Of a stretch of DNA of 64,000 nucleotides, positions 9,860 through 23,999 are shown one piece after another. A model generated the notes under the pieces. The model saw only the letters and a program-made list of their open reading frames with translations. It searched no databases and was not told the origin of the DNA. This stretch comes from Cymbidium sinense. Lineage: Eukaryota; Streptophyta; Magnoliopsida; Asparagales; Orchidaceae. Both the position numbers and the translations under genes were made by a program. The DNA lies in assembly GCA_021442155.1 (NCBI GenBank), contig CM038214.1, positions 26,226,450 through 26,290,449 of the forward strand. The letters are read 5' to 3'. Every line of letters begins with the position of its first letter. Within the stretch, counting starts at the first letter, position 1.

Positions 9860-11761
9860 TTTTGGGCATTTGTTGACTTCATGAGCCCCACCTATAAGAT
9901 TGATTTTGATCATAACAAACACATGTTCAAATACTACTAATCAAGTTAAATTTAAGTGTACAGAAAAATTCTTCGATTCAAAGTTCTTCAGTAAATTTAG
10001 AATGTTAAAGCTATTGGATATGAATTGGGTTGACAATTTTTTAAAAATTACTATATTAATGAAAATGAAAACCTCACTAAGATAAGATAAATGATTCATT
10101 CATTTTTAAATTGTTCATTGTAAAATTATTTATATTTTTCTATATCTTAATATTATAATTATACATTAAGTTATCCATTTTGGATAGTATACACTAAATG
10201 CATAAAATTAGTTCCATTAAATGTGTATTCAAGAAAGATAAATTATGTTTAAACTTTATTAAATTATTTCCATGCTATTCATAATTTTTATTCACATTTT
10301 TATTACATGGAAATTGAATTATCATAAAATTATCCTTTTTCTTGTATTCTCACCCCTATTATTCTTTCTTCTCCCTCATATTATTATATTCATCTTAACA
10401 TTGTTTAGGTCAAATATTTTAATGGATTTTGTGTGATAAAATGTTTGAATTTCATTCAAAAAATTTTCATATAATATTGCCTCATTTTTCATATTTTAAA
10501 ATTCAATTATTTAAATTTTGGATGTTGAATTATTTTGAATTATTTTTTGAATTCAAACTTCTTTATTCATGACATATACTTGCTAAATCAAATCAAACTT
10601 TTTGTGGAATATTTTAAATGGCCCAAACATGATTTATTATGATTATTTAAAGCTTGATTAATTTATTGTAGGTTATTTTAACTTTAAATTCAAATCAGCC
10701 TTCTTTTCCAAAATAATTCCTTTTTAAATTAACCCATTTTAGGAAAGTATTTATAGTCATTTATTTTAAATTTAAATAAATTTGTATATTATTTAAACAT
10801 TTAATAGATATAATATAATTATCTTTGATCTTAATTGATTCATGGATTAATTTGAGAATTTCCTAATTATAAAAACTCTATTGGCGGAATTCCTTAAAGA
10901 AAACTTCTATAGATTTATTTTATTCAAAATCCCGTCCTTCATATCAAAACTTCTTGGCTAAAATTTCCCATAGGTTGCTCCTCTCTCTTTAGCCATGATT
11001 CACATAGAAAACTTTCCACATTGGCTTGAATCAAGTTTTTAAAGGATCCTCTTGCAAATCACTTGATTGATCCTTATTCATTGGATTTGAATTCAAATTG
11101 TTGCCAATTTAATTTTCCTCTCATTCCCTCATGCCTTGGCCAAACCTATACTCCCTATTTTTCTATTTAAGTGCCTTATTTCAACTTGAAAAAGGTTCCA
11201 AAAAGCTATTATTCTCTCTTATCTTCTTGCTCACCTTTCACCAAGAATCTAAAGATTGATTGGGAAAAGTGAAAGTTTGATGTGTTACTCCCTTGACCAA
11301 AGCATCATAGCCTTGCTCTTAAATTTATAAGGTGCTAAGTTCTTATATTTTGATTATTTCTTTTAAAGTTTATAAATTTATTTAAATTATTTTTGTTTAT
11401 TTTCATAACCTTTAATTTTTATTTTTTTAGAAGAAACATAAAAGATTACTTTATTTTGTGCTTAGGTACTTGATAATCCTTTGGGTTCTTGTTTGGTCAA
11501 AAGATAAAATAAGGAGATCAATTTATTGGAGCTTAATCATTTGATTATCCTTTTGTTTCTTGTTTGATTAAAAGCACTTACAAATATTTTTAATTTCCTA
11601 GTGCTTAATCATTTGAATATCTCTTGTTTATCACTTTTGCCTAAAGTTTTATATAGGTTGGTCAAATTTGATTGTGTTTAAAATCTCATCTCATTTACTT
11701 TCTATTTGGCCAGCCACTTCATCTCTTACATAAATTATTTTATGCTTATTGATTACTTATC

Positions 11762-11868
<107 letters not shown>

Positions 11869-12061
11869 TATGTGATAGCTTTCTTGTGGTATGATTCCAT
11901 TTATTATAGTGATTATTAAAGATTTCTTAATTGCAAATTCATTTATCATTTGGACTTAACTCATTTTTTGTGAAAACGTTTTCAAACCAAACTTATGTGA
12001 TTTAATATTTTATTTCAAATTGGTTCATATTCCAATTTAAGTTTGCATTTGAATAAAATCA

Positions 12062-13700
12062 AATCATTTAAAATCTTTTAAAGTTCATTCATAGCAACTT
12101 GACTGCATTAAATACTTGATTGAAGATTTTATTTCAATTTCAATTTAAAGTTAAAGTCAGCTCTCTTTTATTAATATTTTATTGCCTTAATATTAGTACA
12201 TATGGATTGTGAGTGTAAAATATTTTAAAATTAAGAGTTGTATTTATATCTTTCTTTTTCATTTATTTTGATTTCTTGTTGGGTTGTACTTACACATTTA
12301 AAAAAGTACATGTCATTGTACTTGCCTATTAAAGAGAGTATGTGTTGGGTGGTACTTGACGAAGGAGATTATTGGAGATTTGCTGTAATCTTAATTAAAT
12401 TTTAATGAATTCCTAGCCTAGGTGGCTAGGCATGGACATAGATCGGTCTTGGGGTTTGACCAAACCACATTAAAATCTCAGTGTTTTCTTTCTTTACTTT
12501 CCTACACTTTACTTTTCTCGTATTGCCTTTCTATCATTTTATTTCACTAAATTATTATTAAGTATGCAAGTTTTTTAAATTTATTTTTAAAACCCAATTC
12601 AAGATCTTTTAAAGTTCATTCATAGCAACTTGTACTGTTTACTTGCATTAAATACTTGATTGAATATTTTATTTCAATTTCAATTTAAAGTTAAAGTCAG
12701 CTCTCTTTCTATTAATATTTGCTTGCCTTAATATTAGTATAGATTGGATTGTGATTGTAAAAATATTCTAAAATTGAGAGTTGGATTTTTATCTTTCTTT
12801 TTTCCATATCTTGATTTCTTGTTGGGTTGTACTTGCAAGTTAAAAAAAGTACATGTTGGGTTGTACTAGCCTATTAAGGAGAGTATGTGTTGGGTTGTAC
12901 TTGATGAAGGAGATTATTGAGATTTGTTGTAATCTCAACTTTATTTTAATGAATTCCTAGTCTAGGTGGCTAGGCATGGATATAGATTGATTTTGGGGTT
13001 TGACAGAACAATGTAAAAATCTCTATATTTTATTTCTTTACTTTTCTACACTTTACTTTTCTCGTATTGCCTTTCTGCCATTTCATTTTACTAAAGTATT
13101 ATTATTAAGTATTAAAGTTTTCTAAAATTTATTTTAAAAACCCAATTCAAGATCTTTTAAAGTTCATTCATAGCAACTTGTACTACTTACATGCATTAAA
13201 TACTTGATTGAAGATTTTATTTCAAGTTCAATTTAAAGTTGAAGTTAGCTCTCTTTCTATTAATATTCACTTGCCTTAATATTAGTATAGATTGGGTTGT
13301 GAGTGTAAAAATATTTTAAAATTGAGAGTTGGATTTATATCTTTCTTTTTTCCTTGTCTTGATTTCTTGTTTGGTTGTACTTACACGTTAAAAAAAGTAC
13401 ATGTTGGGTTGTACTTACCAATTAAGGAGAGTATGTGTTGGGTTGTACTTGACTGTAAGGAGATTACTAGATATTTGTTATAATCTCAACTTTATTTTAA
13501 TGAAATCCTAGCCTAGGTGGCTAGGCATGGACATAGGTCGATTTTGGGGTTTGACCGAACCATGTAAAAATCTCTGTGTTTTCTTTCTTTACTTTCCTGC
13601 ATTTTACTTTTCTTGTATTTCCTTTCTATCATTTCATTTCACTAAAGAATTATTATTAAGTATGTAAGTTTTATAAAATTTACTTATAAAACCCAATTCA
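12062..13700 (+). repeat. Three tandem units of about 530-550 bp in the LTR
   Basis: The words atcttttaaagttcattcat recur at 12073, 12604 and 13152. Each unit continues with gcattaaatacttgattga, then a gggttgtacttg-like word that is itself repeated two or three times, then tcctagcctaggtggctagg and a pyrimidine-rich end with cccaattcaa. The last unit ends with the LTR terminus. The units differ by scattered changes, so the amplification is not very recent. Confidence 0.93.
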
Positions 13701-13734
13701 ACCCCTTCTTGGGTGTTATAAAAGTAAAAGAAAG

Positions 13735-14450
13735 AATATAACCACACCTCTTAGATTTGATTAGATCTTAGTATCATTTAATTTAGAGTTTAATAAAAGG
13801 CTAAATTTGAATTACATAATTTAATTAACCTAGAACTTCAAAAGTTCATAAGACATTAACCATTTAGTTAAAGAAATATGAATGACCCCTATATGCATTC
13901 ACTTTTTAAAAGGAATCTAACAAAATTGAAAATCTTAAAATTTTCTAGATACTTTAGAAATAATTTAAAAATTATAAAAAATGATAATTCTTAATTACTC
14001 TTAAATTGTATGCTTAATTAGCTTATAATGTTTATAATAAATTCATTATATTAGTGTAGACTTCCCATAAAATTCTCATGGAATTTGAGCTATCGAATCA
14101 AAAGTTAGGAATTTTAGATTGCATAATGATCAAACTCACTCAATAATTAATTAAAAAATTCTAAAAATCGTCCAGTTTGTACTTTAATGTATATATATAC
14201 TTTTCTAACATGAATACACTTAAGAGAAATTATCAAGCGCTCTAGTTATTATTGAAACTTGAAATCACCAACAATAGGATTAATTAGTAATTAATAATTC
14301 ATTAAATGATCTAGGACATAAAAATTCATAACTATGTTAATCTCTAAAAATTATTATTAACCCTTCTTTATGCTTAGATAATGGAGAGCTCTACAATGAA
14401 ATTGAAAGTCTCGAATGATTTTTTGGAATTTTGAGTGTAACTGCTTAATT
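13735..14450 (-). repeat. AT-rich tandem array B', right part
   Basis: The array resumes: ctcttagatttgatt matches actctagatttgatt at about 9400, and atgataattcttaattactc at 13981 is the next expected anchor. Removing the LTR, the spacing from the anchor at 9633 is again about 480-500. No gene is seen. Confidence 0.6.
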
Positions 14451-16332
14451 GGGATTTTTCTCATTTATTTAATTAATAATAAGATATATGCCAAAATGCC
14501 TTAGAATTTTTAAGGTGTATTTTATTTACATTCATGTACTTTTAATTTTCTCATAATTGTAGTTTATTTCATGCTTTGTTAAATATTTTATTCTATTCAG
14601 ATTAATTGGATTTAATAATTATTAAAGCTTAATAAATCATAAACTCGGTTTTGGCCTTTCAATCATTTAATGAATAGAGAGGGACATGGGAGAATAATAG
14701 GTTCAATGTGCTCTCCCCTGACCATGTTAATTACCATAGGCAATTAAAATCCTTTAAATAATTTAATTATTCTTAAGTGATCTTGTGGCCATATGTTCAA
14801 TCCTAGAGTTAAGGAGTTGAAGGACTTCCTTTATGATATTTAATTAGCTTCTCATTAGCTTGAATGCACACAATTGATTCATTTACTGAGTTATTATATC
14901 TTAAATAATTTTGTAAAAGGGTAACTATGCTTATTATCAAAGTATGGACTTAAATGTGGATTTGCATTGCATCCTCTACTTTCAAGATATTATAACTATT
15001 AAATATCTATGTTAATTTAGAAAGATAAATATTTTAATCATGTGTATGTTCAATGAAATATTATGGTATATTTTGTTTAGAAACCCAAGATCATAGGGCT
15101 ACTAGTTTGAAGGAAGTTTTTACCTCTCATCTTTGGTATAAAAATGACAAGTACCTATGGAAATGCGAAGAAGTATACATGTATATTTTGTTTTTTTAGA
15201 TACAAATGCAAGCATAGATATATGTCATATCTAAATACTTAAATCACTTCAATATAAATATATATACATGTGTATATATGTAGGTATGTTTCGAGTTATC
15301 TTTTCTAAAGCTATAATATATATACATAAATGATTTTCAAAATTGAATATAAGATACTTTCCAACATAATAAAATTAAAAGATATTTTTAAAGAATGATA
15401 TTAAATGAGAGGCATAATGAATATCATGAAGGAATTCTTAAGTTATTTTTTTAATTCCAAGAAATAATTAATAAGGATTATAATGTTATTTAATCTTAAT
15501 CCTAAAATTAAGATCTAATTAAAATACAATATTTAATTAAATCAACTAAAATTAAAAAAATTCATCTATTTGATTTCATTAAGAGTAGGTGTGGGGAAAA
15601 ATTTATGGCACCATAAAGATTTTATGAATTTCTTATTTAGGTAATTAAATACATCATTAAGGAATAAATATATTATCTTGAAAGATAAATATGTTATCCT
15701 ATAATGGATTTCAAGTACTTAAAGAGGACTCCTAAGCCTAATGAGTCTTTTAATATTCCATTTTTTTTTCTCTTGAATGATAGGGAAAAGTAGGACAAGG
15801 TTTATTTCATGCCAAGTTTGTAGTTCCTTATAAGGGCAAGCCCCTATAGTTAACTGCATTCTAGGAAGATATGAAATTCTTTCTATGAACACTCTAAATA
15901 AATAAATAGACTTTTATTTTTATGGATTTCAAAGATTTTCTTAAATGGATGTTGAATTTAGAATTTTAATAAGGAACACTTCAAAGGGAAAGACTTCTTT
16001 TTAGAGGCCAATTGAGATTGAGTAGGAAATGCTTATAGATAATGGGATACTCACTAAGCATTTTAGCTATCCTATTATTAGGCTTTACATTTTTGAAAAT
16101 AAATTTAATGAAATTTTGAATAGACATTTTATTAGAAATTAGGAACTTTGATTATAACAGTATATGACTACAAAAATGCCTAGTGGTTGAAGAATTATTC
16201 CAATAGGATGCTTCGAACCATATGTCTATAAGTGCTTCTAACATAAGTTAAAGGCTCAACCTAATATAAATTTATTTAGAATTATTAGCTCTTTTCCTAC
16301 CATAAGAAAATGAACCTATCATTGACTCTTTT
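14451..16332. other. AT-rich sequence, no gene recognised
   Basis: Mostly AT-rich text with short runs of atatat (about 14190 and 15250). Around 15780-16240 the texture is less repetitive and could be a heavily decayed coding region of a retroelement, but no motif can be named on either strand. Confidence 0.4.
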
Positions 16333-17640
16333 GGACTTATAACCTAAGTGGAAAGGTTACCAGCTAAAACCACCACCTAAGCATTTTAAAACTATGAGTC
16401 CAATCTTATGTATGAATAATGGTTAAGCTATTGAATTTAGAAAGGAAGCTAAGAACTTAACTTACTCCCTATCCCTAAGATAATGTTTGGCATGTTATGC
16501 ACCTAACTAATGTAATAAATTTTTACTTTTATATATTTGACTCACAATTCATTTTAGATATGTTGGGTATCCAGTTTGAGCCTACAATGATATATAGTTA
16601 GAAATGGTCTTGGGATAAATCAAAATAAGAAATCACATTTTCCCTAAGAAGGGTAGTCATTCTCAAAGGTTAGATGCCCCCTTATGTGCAATGAGTGAAG
16701 CACCTAATTCAAGGAGAATGAATAATATGCTCTCACAGTTCACAAAATCTAATTATTTCTAGATATTTTTATGTTGTTCCTAGGGCTTTCAATTAAAGTG
16801 AGGTTATGAATTTTTATTTATATTTGAGTTATTTAGTTTTTCTAGGAGCCTAACGTTCCAGGCATTTCATCACGAGCACAACACAAAAAGAAACCTAGGA
16901 AAAGGATACATTTATATTGCCCCCAAATAAATCAAGCCAATTTAAATTAATAAAATAGGCCAATGTGCCCAGGTACTATTATACACCCAAGAAGAAAGCA
17001 AAAATGGGCAGTTAAGCTCTACCCTCATATAGCCTGACCTTCTAAAAGTTTTGATCTATAGGGGGTCTTCCTCTAAGATCATCACCTTTTTCAGAGTCCT
17101 TCACATACTTCATAGGAGACCACCAACTGGTAAAGTAGACTCCTACTATTCTTATATCTTAATTCTAGGCTTGCATTACATTTTAAAATATTAAAAATAA
17201 ATTTATAATCCCTCCAAAATAAGTGTTAATAAATACACACAACATACCAAATTTATAATTAAAATATACGTTAGCTTAGTTTTCTGCCAAGGCCATCTAT
17301 CTTATTAGGATATGCTTAAGAATTTAAGCAACACCTATAAGCAAACAACATTTATTTTAGATTTATTATAGCAACCCATTTAAGTATAACCTCTTGAAAA
17401 ATATAGCATTAGCCGAAAAGAATGCCTAAACATTCATACTAGCGAGCCAACAATCCTATTCATCTAGTCTAAAATAATACACCACGAAATAAGAAAAAGC
17501 ATCATATTACTCCACACCACAAAACATCACAGATCATCGATCTAATCAAAATCTAGGGTCGGTGACCAAGCATTCTAGTTTATCAAAAGAGGGGCTTGTG
17601 TGGTATGATTGTACGAGGCTTTTGTTTAAGCTCAATTTAA
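16333..17640 (+). repeat. Repeat block A, copy 1
   Basis: The text aacct-a-tgga-aaggttaccagctaa at 16340-16375 matches 25598-25628. From about 16857 to 17640 a long, ordered likeness to 25637-26395 follows: cacaacacaaaaagaaacct, caaataaatcaagcc, acacccaagaagaaag, gatctatagggggtcttcct, and at the end gatctaatcaaaatctaggg then ggggcttgtgtggta. Copy 1 has about 470 extra bases between the two parts. No coding region is conserved between copies. Confidence 0.75.
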
Positions 17641-20150
17641 AGTTTTAGTTTAAAATTTAATCTTTTACTTTTATAATCTTATTTCATAGGTATGTGCCAT
17701 TGTTAAACAAAGGTTCATGGTATTAGGACCTCCTGTAATAGCTGGTGACTTAGGGTGTCCAAATTATATATAATATGATAACTAGTTATGAAATGTTTTA
17801 GATCATTTGGTTTATTTTATTTTATTTTTAGAATTTTTTAATTTACCATTAGAAAATTTAAAATTAAAATTATTTGATGATTTCATTAGTTTATTTTCAT
17901 TGTAGGTTTATTTTTGTGTTAAGGTTGAAATTTAAGTTTTAAAGAATTAAAAATAAAATAAATTTCACTTTAGAACCCACTCTATTCAATCATTCTATAT
18001 CCTAGTTTAATGAGATTTTCATCCATTTTAAGGGTCAAACTAAGATCCTAAGTATCTTAATCAACCACTTTTAAATTCATTTGAATGATTTATTTTAGGT
18101 TGTGTTTGATTTGAATAATGTTTTAATTTTTTTTAAAGGTTAGAGTTTATGTAATGTAATGTTATTAAGATTTGGAGACTTCATTCTTATTACCTTTCTT
18201 TTGTCTTGATTAATGTTTCTTTAGTTTAGTCTATTACCTTTAATTGAAATTCAAAATGTTTCTTTAAGTCTTAATTAAAAGTCTATCTTGTCATAATTTT
18301 ATTTAAATTTCATTTTAATTTAATTTTATATCAAATGATTTGATTCATTTATGTTTTATGTTATTTAATTTTTATATTATTTAAGATGTATATAGTTTCA
18401 AAATTTAAACTTATATTTATCCTTATGCTTCTTATGATTTGATTGAAGTTTCTTAATTTAATTTATGGACTTTGATATATAATCTATAATTAAGATTTAA
18501 GGTGCTTCCTTAATTATTAATTAAGAGTTTAATCATATATCATGATTAAATTTAATTTGATGTTTACTTTTAAGTTCTTCTTGGTTTCAAGTGATTACAT
18601 TTATTTAATTTTTTCCATTTACCTTTTAAGTTTTATAAGATGTGTATAGTTTCATAGCTTGGGTTTCTTTTAATTATCGAATGTTCATTTAATTGCATAT
18701 GTTATTTAATTTATTAGGGTTGATTTCATTTATTTGTTTCATTAATGTTTAGTTTCATTTGACTTAAATGAGTTAACTTAGTTAATGTAAGTTCATTTTT
18801 ATTTCATACTTAATTTTATGGTTTGATTTCATGACTTAGCATTTATGCAATTTATTATAATTCAATTTCATAATTTTAAATAATTCATTAACCTTGGAAT
18901 TTTTAATTTATAATTTAATTCAGTTTTAATTGACTATTATAAATTAAAATTTTATTATTTTATTGAATCTTTAAAAGTAAAGTTTGTTTAGTAATCATAA
19001 CCTTAGAAAATGGGCTACTTTGGGCACCAATCCAAACTTAGCCCATTTCATACTTCTAGGTTATTTAGATTTAGTTAATTTGATTAATCATTTTTATTTG
19101 TATTTGGAATTACATTACTCATTAAAATTAAAACAATTTAAATAATCTCAATATTAAAATGCTATATTTGGGTATGAAATTTAGAGGTTGATTAACATTA
19201 ATATTTAATTAAATAATTGATTAATTATAATTTTATTAATTTAATAATTCAAGATTTAGTTAATTTCTTATATTCTTAATTATTCTCTAAGCCTTAAATG
19301 CATAATTAATTAAATTCCTTTACTTTAGATGATTAAGTAAGTTTTCTTAAGTATTATGATGTTATTGAAGATGTTTTGAATTGGTTTCATAAAATTTTAT
19401 AATTTCTATAATTTTTTTGATTTATTATTTCATTTAAATTGACTTAAGGATTGAAAACATATGATCGAGAGGTTATTTAGCTTTGAAATCTTTATGAAAA
19501 TTTGGGTTTCTAGCTAATTTAATCTACCTAGAGTTTCATCTTAATAAGTTGTGTATTGTAAAACTACTTAAGGAATTAAGTATTTCAATAAAACCTAAAT
19601 TAAGCCCTAATTGGTAGGAATTCTTTTGGTATTTTTAATTTTCCTTGATTTCTCTTTGGAATTTAAATCCATCGATGATTTATTTAGAATTTTTGAAGTT
19701 TGGTTGAATTATTATGATTTTTCAAAGTTCAGATTAAATATTAGATTTAATTAATCCATTAAAATTACTTAATTATGTTATTTTGAGGTTTTTTAGGTTC
19801 AAGAGAGGTTTAATATTTTAATAGGTTCATTAATGTATATTATAATGTTTGGGATTGATTCTATGCTTTTTTTTCTTAATTTTTTGAGCTATTATAATTT
19901 TAATTTATTAAATTAAGGTTTTAGGACTAAAAATTTCGAATTCATTAGTTTGATACTAAATAAATTCCCAAATTTTACTCTAAGGTGTATTTTACCCTCA
20001 ATTTCAATACCCAAAGTTTAATTTTAGCTAGATTTATATTTTGGGTTTAATTTAAGTTTGATTATTTTTAATTAAATATAAATTAACCCAAAAATATATA
20101 ATAAAAATTGTGGAATTTGTCTTTAATGAATTCCTCTCATTGAGATGAAA
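17641..20150 (+). repeat. AT-rich block B, copy 1
   Basis: Long T- and A-rich sequence with recurring tttaatta and gatttaatt words. It has no open frame of interest. The same kind of text, in the same position after block A, occupies 26396-27880. Parts read as the reverse of the B' array (for example the ttgacttaaggattg region near 19440), which supports an inverted relation, but this is a by-eye judgement. Confidence 0.5.
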
Positions 20151-20902
20151 CCATAGAGTCCTTATTTACATTTTTTGTTGAGTATTTTATTTTTTATAAT
20201 TTTTTAAAGTTCTACCCTTTTTTTAGTATTTTTTAAACTCAAAAAATTCTTTTTTTTAAATAGTAAATGCCACATATCATTAATGTTGCACCACTTTACA
20301 CGTATGACGATGATTCACCACACAGATCTACATGCCCTATGTTATTTGGCAAGGGGATGTGGGCCATCTAGTTAAAGATCAGATGACCTTAGATTGTCCC
20401 ATGGTTTCTTTAAGATGATTAATCAAGCATTCCAGCTAAATCATGAACGTTCATTCCATATAGAATGAATGGATGGTTGTGATTTCATATTCTCCATTTG
20501 TAGAGGCGATTAAGCACCGTCCAGTTTTCACAGCCAATCATCAATAATCTATGCAATGAAATTACATGATTATGATTGCAAAGTGATCAAGAAGTGGTTT
20601 TAAAGAGATTTATATAATTTGATCGATCCTAGGGTTTACTTCACTTCAGAAATGACAAATGCCATGAAAAATGGGTTGGCTTCAGTCATACCTTACTGGC
20701 GTAGAGTCTCAACAGTGGTTTGTATTTTAAAACCATTCAAGGAGGTGATACAAAACTTTTGGAGGAAGAATTAGCCTTACCTCTCTTTGGATCAACGTGG
20801 AGATGGATGTCCACCGTGGCTCATAGGAATTTGGAGTCTGAGGTGGGAGCTTAGGGGAAGGTATGTTTGGGTGCAATTTCACTTAGAGAAGGTGATGGAG
20901 TC

Positions 20903-20941
<39 letters not shown>

Positions 20942-20980
20942 TATTCTTCTTCTCCTTTTTTAAGTTTGGCCTAGAGCTAC
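20151..20980 (+). repeat. Repeat block C, copy 1
   Basis: It begins with accatagagtccttatttaca, like 27888-27910 (tccatagaacttttatttata). At 20345-20380 a gggccatct ... agatcagatgacc stretch is a decayed version of the hairpin at 28055-28083. At about 20690, ataccttactggcgtagagtctcaacag parallels 28468-28500 and, in reverse, 24325-24345. It is less CpG-rich than copy 2. No protein is seen. Confidence 0.55.
20905..20938. repeat. (GA)n microsatellite
   Basis: About 34 bases of perfect GA repeat inside block C copy 1. Confidence 0.97.
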
Positions 20981-22080
20981 TTCATTGGATTTCAATGGAG
21001 GTTGTTGACCATAAGTAATTGAACTCTAACTCTAATGATGGGGCTATAAGGTCAAACATTTTTTTGAATATCTTTTCATTTAACATAATTTAATTTAGTT
21101 TATTTGTTTGATTAGATTTAGATTTGAGTTTCAATTATGTTTGTTTAGTGATTTATGATATTCTTAATTAACTAATTCTATTTAATTTGAAATTAAATTT
21201 TATTTCTTCACAAATGAACCCATCTTATATTCAGTTAGGTCTAATTAATTTTAATTGGTTTATTTGGTATAATTAAAGTGTAAGTGGATTTAAATTATAT
21301 TTGGGGTGATTTAATTTAATTAATTTAAATATTTTTAAGATTAATTTTAAAGTTTAACCCACCTTAATCCAAATTACCATTTATTTGGGATAAATGCTCA
21401 AATTAGTCAATCTCAATAATTAAATTATGTTTATTTATGACTTTCAAATGGTTTTGGATGGTTTGTTTAATGTAATTCCAGTTTTCTTTTCATATAGATT
21501 TTAAAAGGATTCATTTGGGTTCATTTGGATCAAATGATCTAATTAGCTCATTTAAAACCTTACTGATTTTAGATTATTTTTTTTTAGATTAATGTTTAAA
21601 CATATTCATTTGATGAGTTTGAGTCCTTGGAATGATTTAATTTAATCCAATTTTGGGGAATTGACCTTCGACTCGGTGGGGCCCAAATAGGTCAACCCAA
21701 GATCAAGTGACTTAATTGATCATCTTGACCTTCATTCATATTTATTTTTTAGGTTTGTTTATGTTCATGTATTGCCTTTATGTTTTTTATTTAATTTTAC
21801 TTTGTTTTGATTTTATTTTAATTTCTTTAGGTTTAGTTAATTTTGAGCTTAAGTACGATAGTTAGGCTAACCATCCTAATTACCTTAGTCTAAGATCACT
21901 TGGATTTAGATTTCAAATAGAATGTGTTTGATTCAATCATTTGTTTAGATTTAAGTTTGGTTTGGATTCACCAAAACCTATCCTAGAAGGATTCACTAGG
22001 TCACCATGAGTAGTGTCCTAAGTGTCAAGTAAGGCTCTTAATATAGGATTAAGTATTCTAATTACTAAGGTTGAAGATGA
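20981..22080 (+). repeat. Repeat block D, copy 1
   Basis: T-rich sequence with words such as aaattagtcaa and cccaaataggtcaaccc. It looks like the reverse complement of the style of 22440-23760, and would form the inverted partner of block D' to its right. No gene is seen. Confidence 0.45.
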
Positions 22081-23999
22081 TGTTAACGTCATCTAAAAAT
22101 GAGGTCAATAAATGGACTCCCAATATGTGCAGTGGAGTAACTATAGTACACCACATATATTAGCATTGATCGAACTAATCAACATATCCTATAAGGATTG
22201 CAAGCAACAATGCTTACAAGTGGTTAAAATATTATTTTGAAATTTGAGCTTTAGATTAGCGTTGACCTCACTTTTGGAATGAGGGCTCATCCTTCTCATC
22301 TTAGACTTAGGAATCTTCTAAGCACTAGGATCTCCTTAGTGATAAGACACTTCTACTGATTAAGGGAACACTAAACCCAAGCCCAAAGACTTAGGGAGGT
22401 ATACTTTAATATTAGGTTATGCCTTAGAGCAAATAGGTCTTACCTATCTTATGGCCTAAACCAAAACCCATGCTAGTCCAATCATCCAAAACCAACCTCA
22501 ACCCTATCCAACCAATCTCAAATTGAATCTTATTTCATATCCAAGCTCCAAGCCAAATTAGATTAAGTCCTAACTGAAGTTCATTCTACCATGGATCATT
22601 CAGGTGAACCAAACCCAAACTTATTTTCACAAAAGCACTCCAATCATTCAAACCTCTATTTCAAACCCTTCCAAAACTCATAATAAAGCCAATTGAACTA
22701 AACCAATCCAATCAACCCAAGTTATCCCATTTGACCCAAATGGTCTAAATGAGCCAAAATCCAATTAAATCCAAATCAATTGGAATCAAAGCCATCAATC
22801 AATCCTAAACAAATCATCAAACTCAATTCAACCAATTCCAACTCAATTAACATATTTGGTCAACTTGACCCAAAGTGACCTAAAGGATTAATTTGAACCA
22901 AACCTTATTCCAACCTTAATTAATTGAAACCAATGACTCTCATCAATCATAAATAGATCATTGAACATGACTTGACCACCAATTTGTCCTAACCAAGCTA
23001 ATTGGACCCTTTGATTCAAGTTGTCCCAATTTGACCTAAAAGTCCAAAATGAGTCCAATCAAATCATAAATCCAATTCATTGAAACCAATGTCTCTAATC
23101 AATCATGAATTGATTATTGAACATGATCCAACCTCCAATTGAACGCAATTTGATCAAACCAACCAAATTGACCCATTTAGCCCAAATTGACTTAAGGGGT
23201 CAAGTTGAGTCAAATCATTCCCAAATTAAAATTAATTTAAACCAAAACCTACAATCATTCTCAAATGACCAATTGAACTTAAACCAACCTTCCACCCAAG
23301 AAAATTTGGCCACTTTGACCAAATTTTTTAACTTAACCCATTTGACCCAAATGAACCCCAAGTGAACCAAAATCAAATCCATTTCAAATTATACCAAATC
23401 AATTGAGCCAAAACATTCCAAATCATCATATAAAAATACTCAAACCATCATTTTGACCTAATTTGACCAATTGGTCAACCTAACCCAATTGAACCCATGG
23501 GTCAAATTGAGCCAAACTAAGTCCAAACCCAAACAAACTTGGCATGACTCATCCTTAGGTCACCATGGGTCAGCCCAAATGAACCCAACCCATGGTGGAC
23601 CCATTTTGGGTCAAAAATCATTAAACCAACCCATCCAAATGAGACAAAATCCTCATTTAGATGGTCTCACCCACTCACCAAGCCATGACAGCCACCCTTA
23701 GCTCATTTTGGACACAAGGACCATTAAACCACTTGACCCAAGGCTATTAGGTTCAGCCTTGGGTCAAGAGATGGTGAGTTCACCCATGGTTCCCCATTAA
23801 AACATTTGGTGGAGGAGGTACACACTTTCCAAGCCCATTCCACTATCTTAGCCCCTCAAGAGCCTCCACCTTAACCCCTCACTGACATCTTTGGCCACCT
23901 ACCCCAGCTAGACGACTGCCAAAAACCCAAATCATCCCAACCATTAGATCAATTGGGAAGGAGGGAATACTCCTCCCCATCTAATTCAAATGACATAGA
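22081..23999 (-). repeat. Repeat block D', copy 2
   Basis: 22262-22390 matches 1920-2040. From 22440 onward the text is dominated by caaattgacc-, aaccaa- and cccaaatga-like words. Open frames at 23117-23365 and 23471-23701 read Asn/Gln/Pro-rich low-complexity peptides and are by-products of this repetition. Confidence 0.6.

Noticed and set aside
12062..13700. Regular repeats considered as a CRISPR-like array
   Set aside because: Units of about 545 bp inside an LTR are tandem duplications; there are no short repeats with unique spacers anywhere in the window.
23117..23701. Asn/Gln/Pro-rich frames
   Set aside because: Produced by the repeated caa/acc words of block D'; not a protein family.
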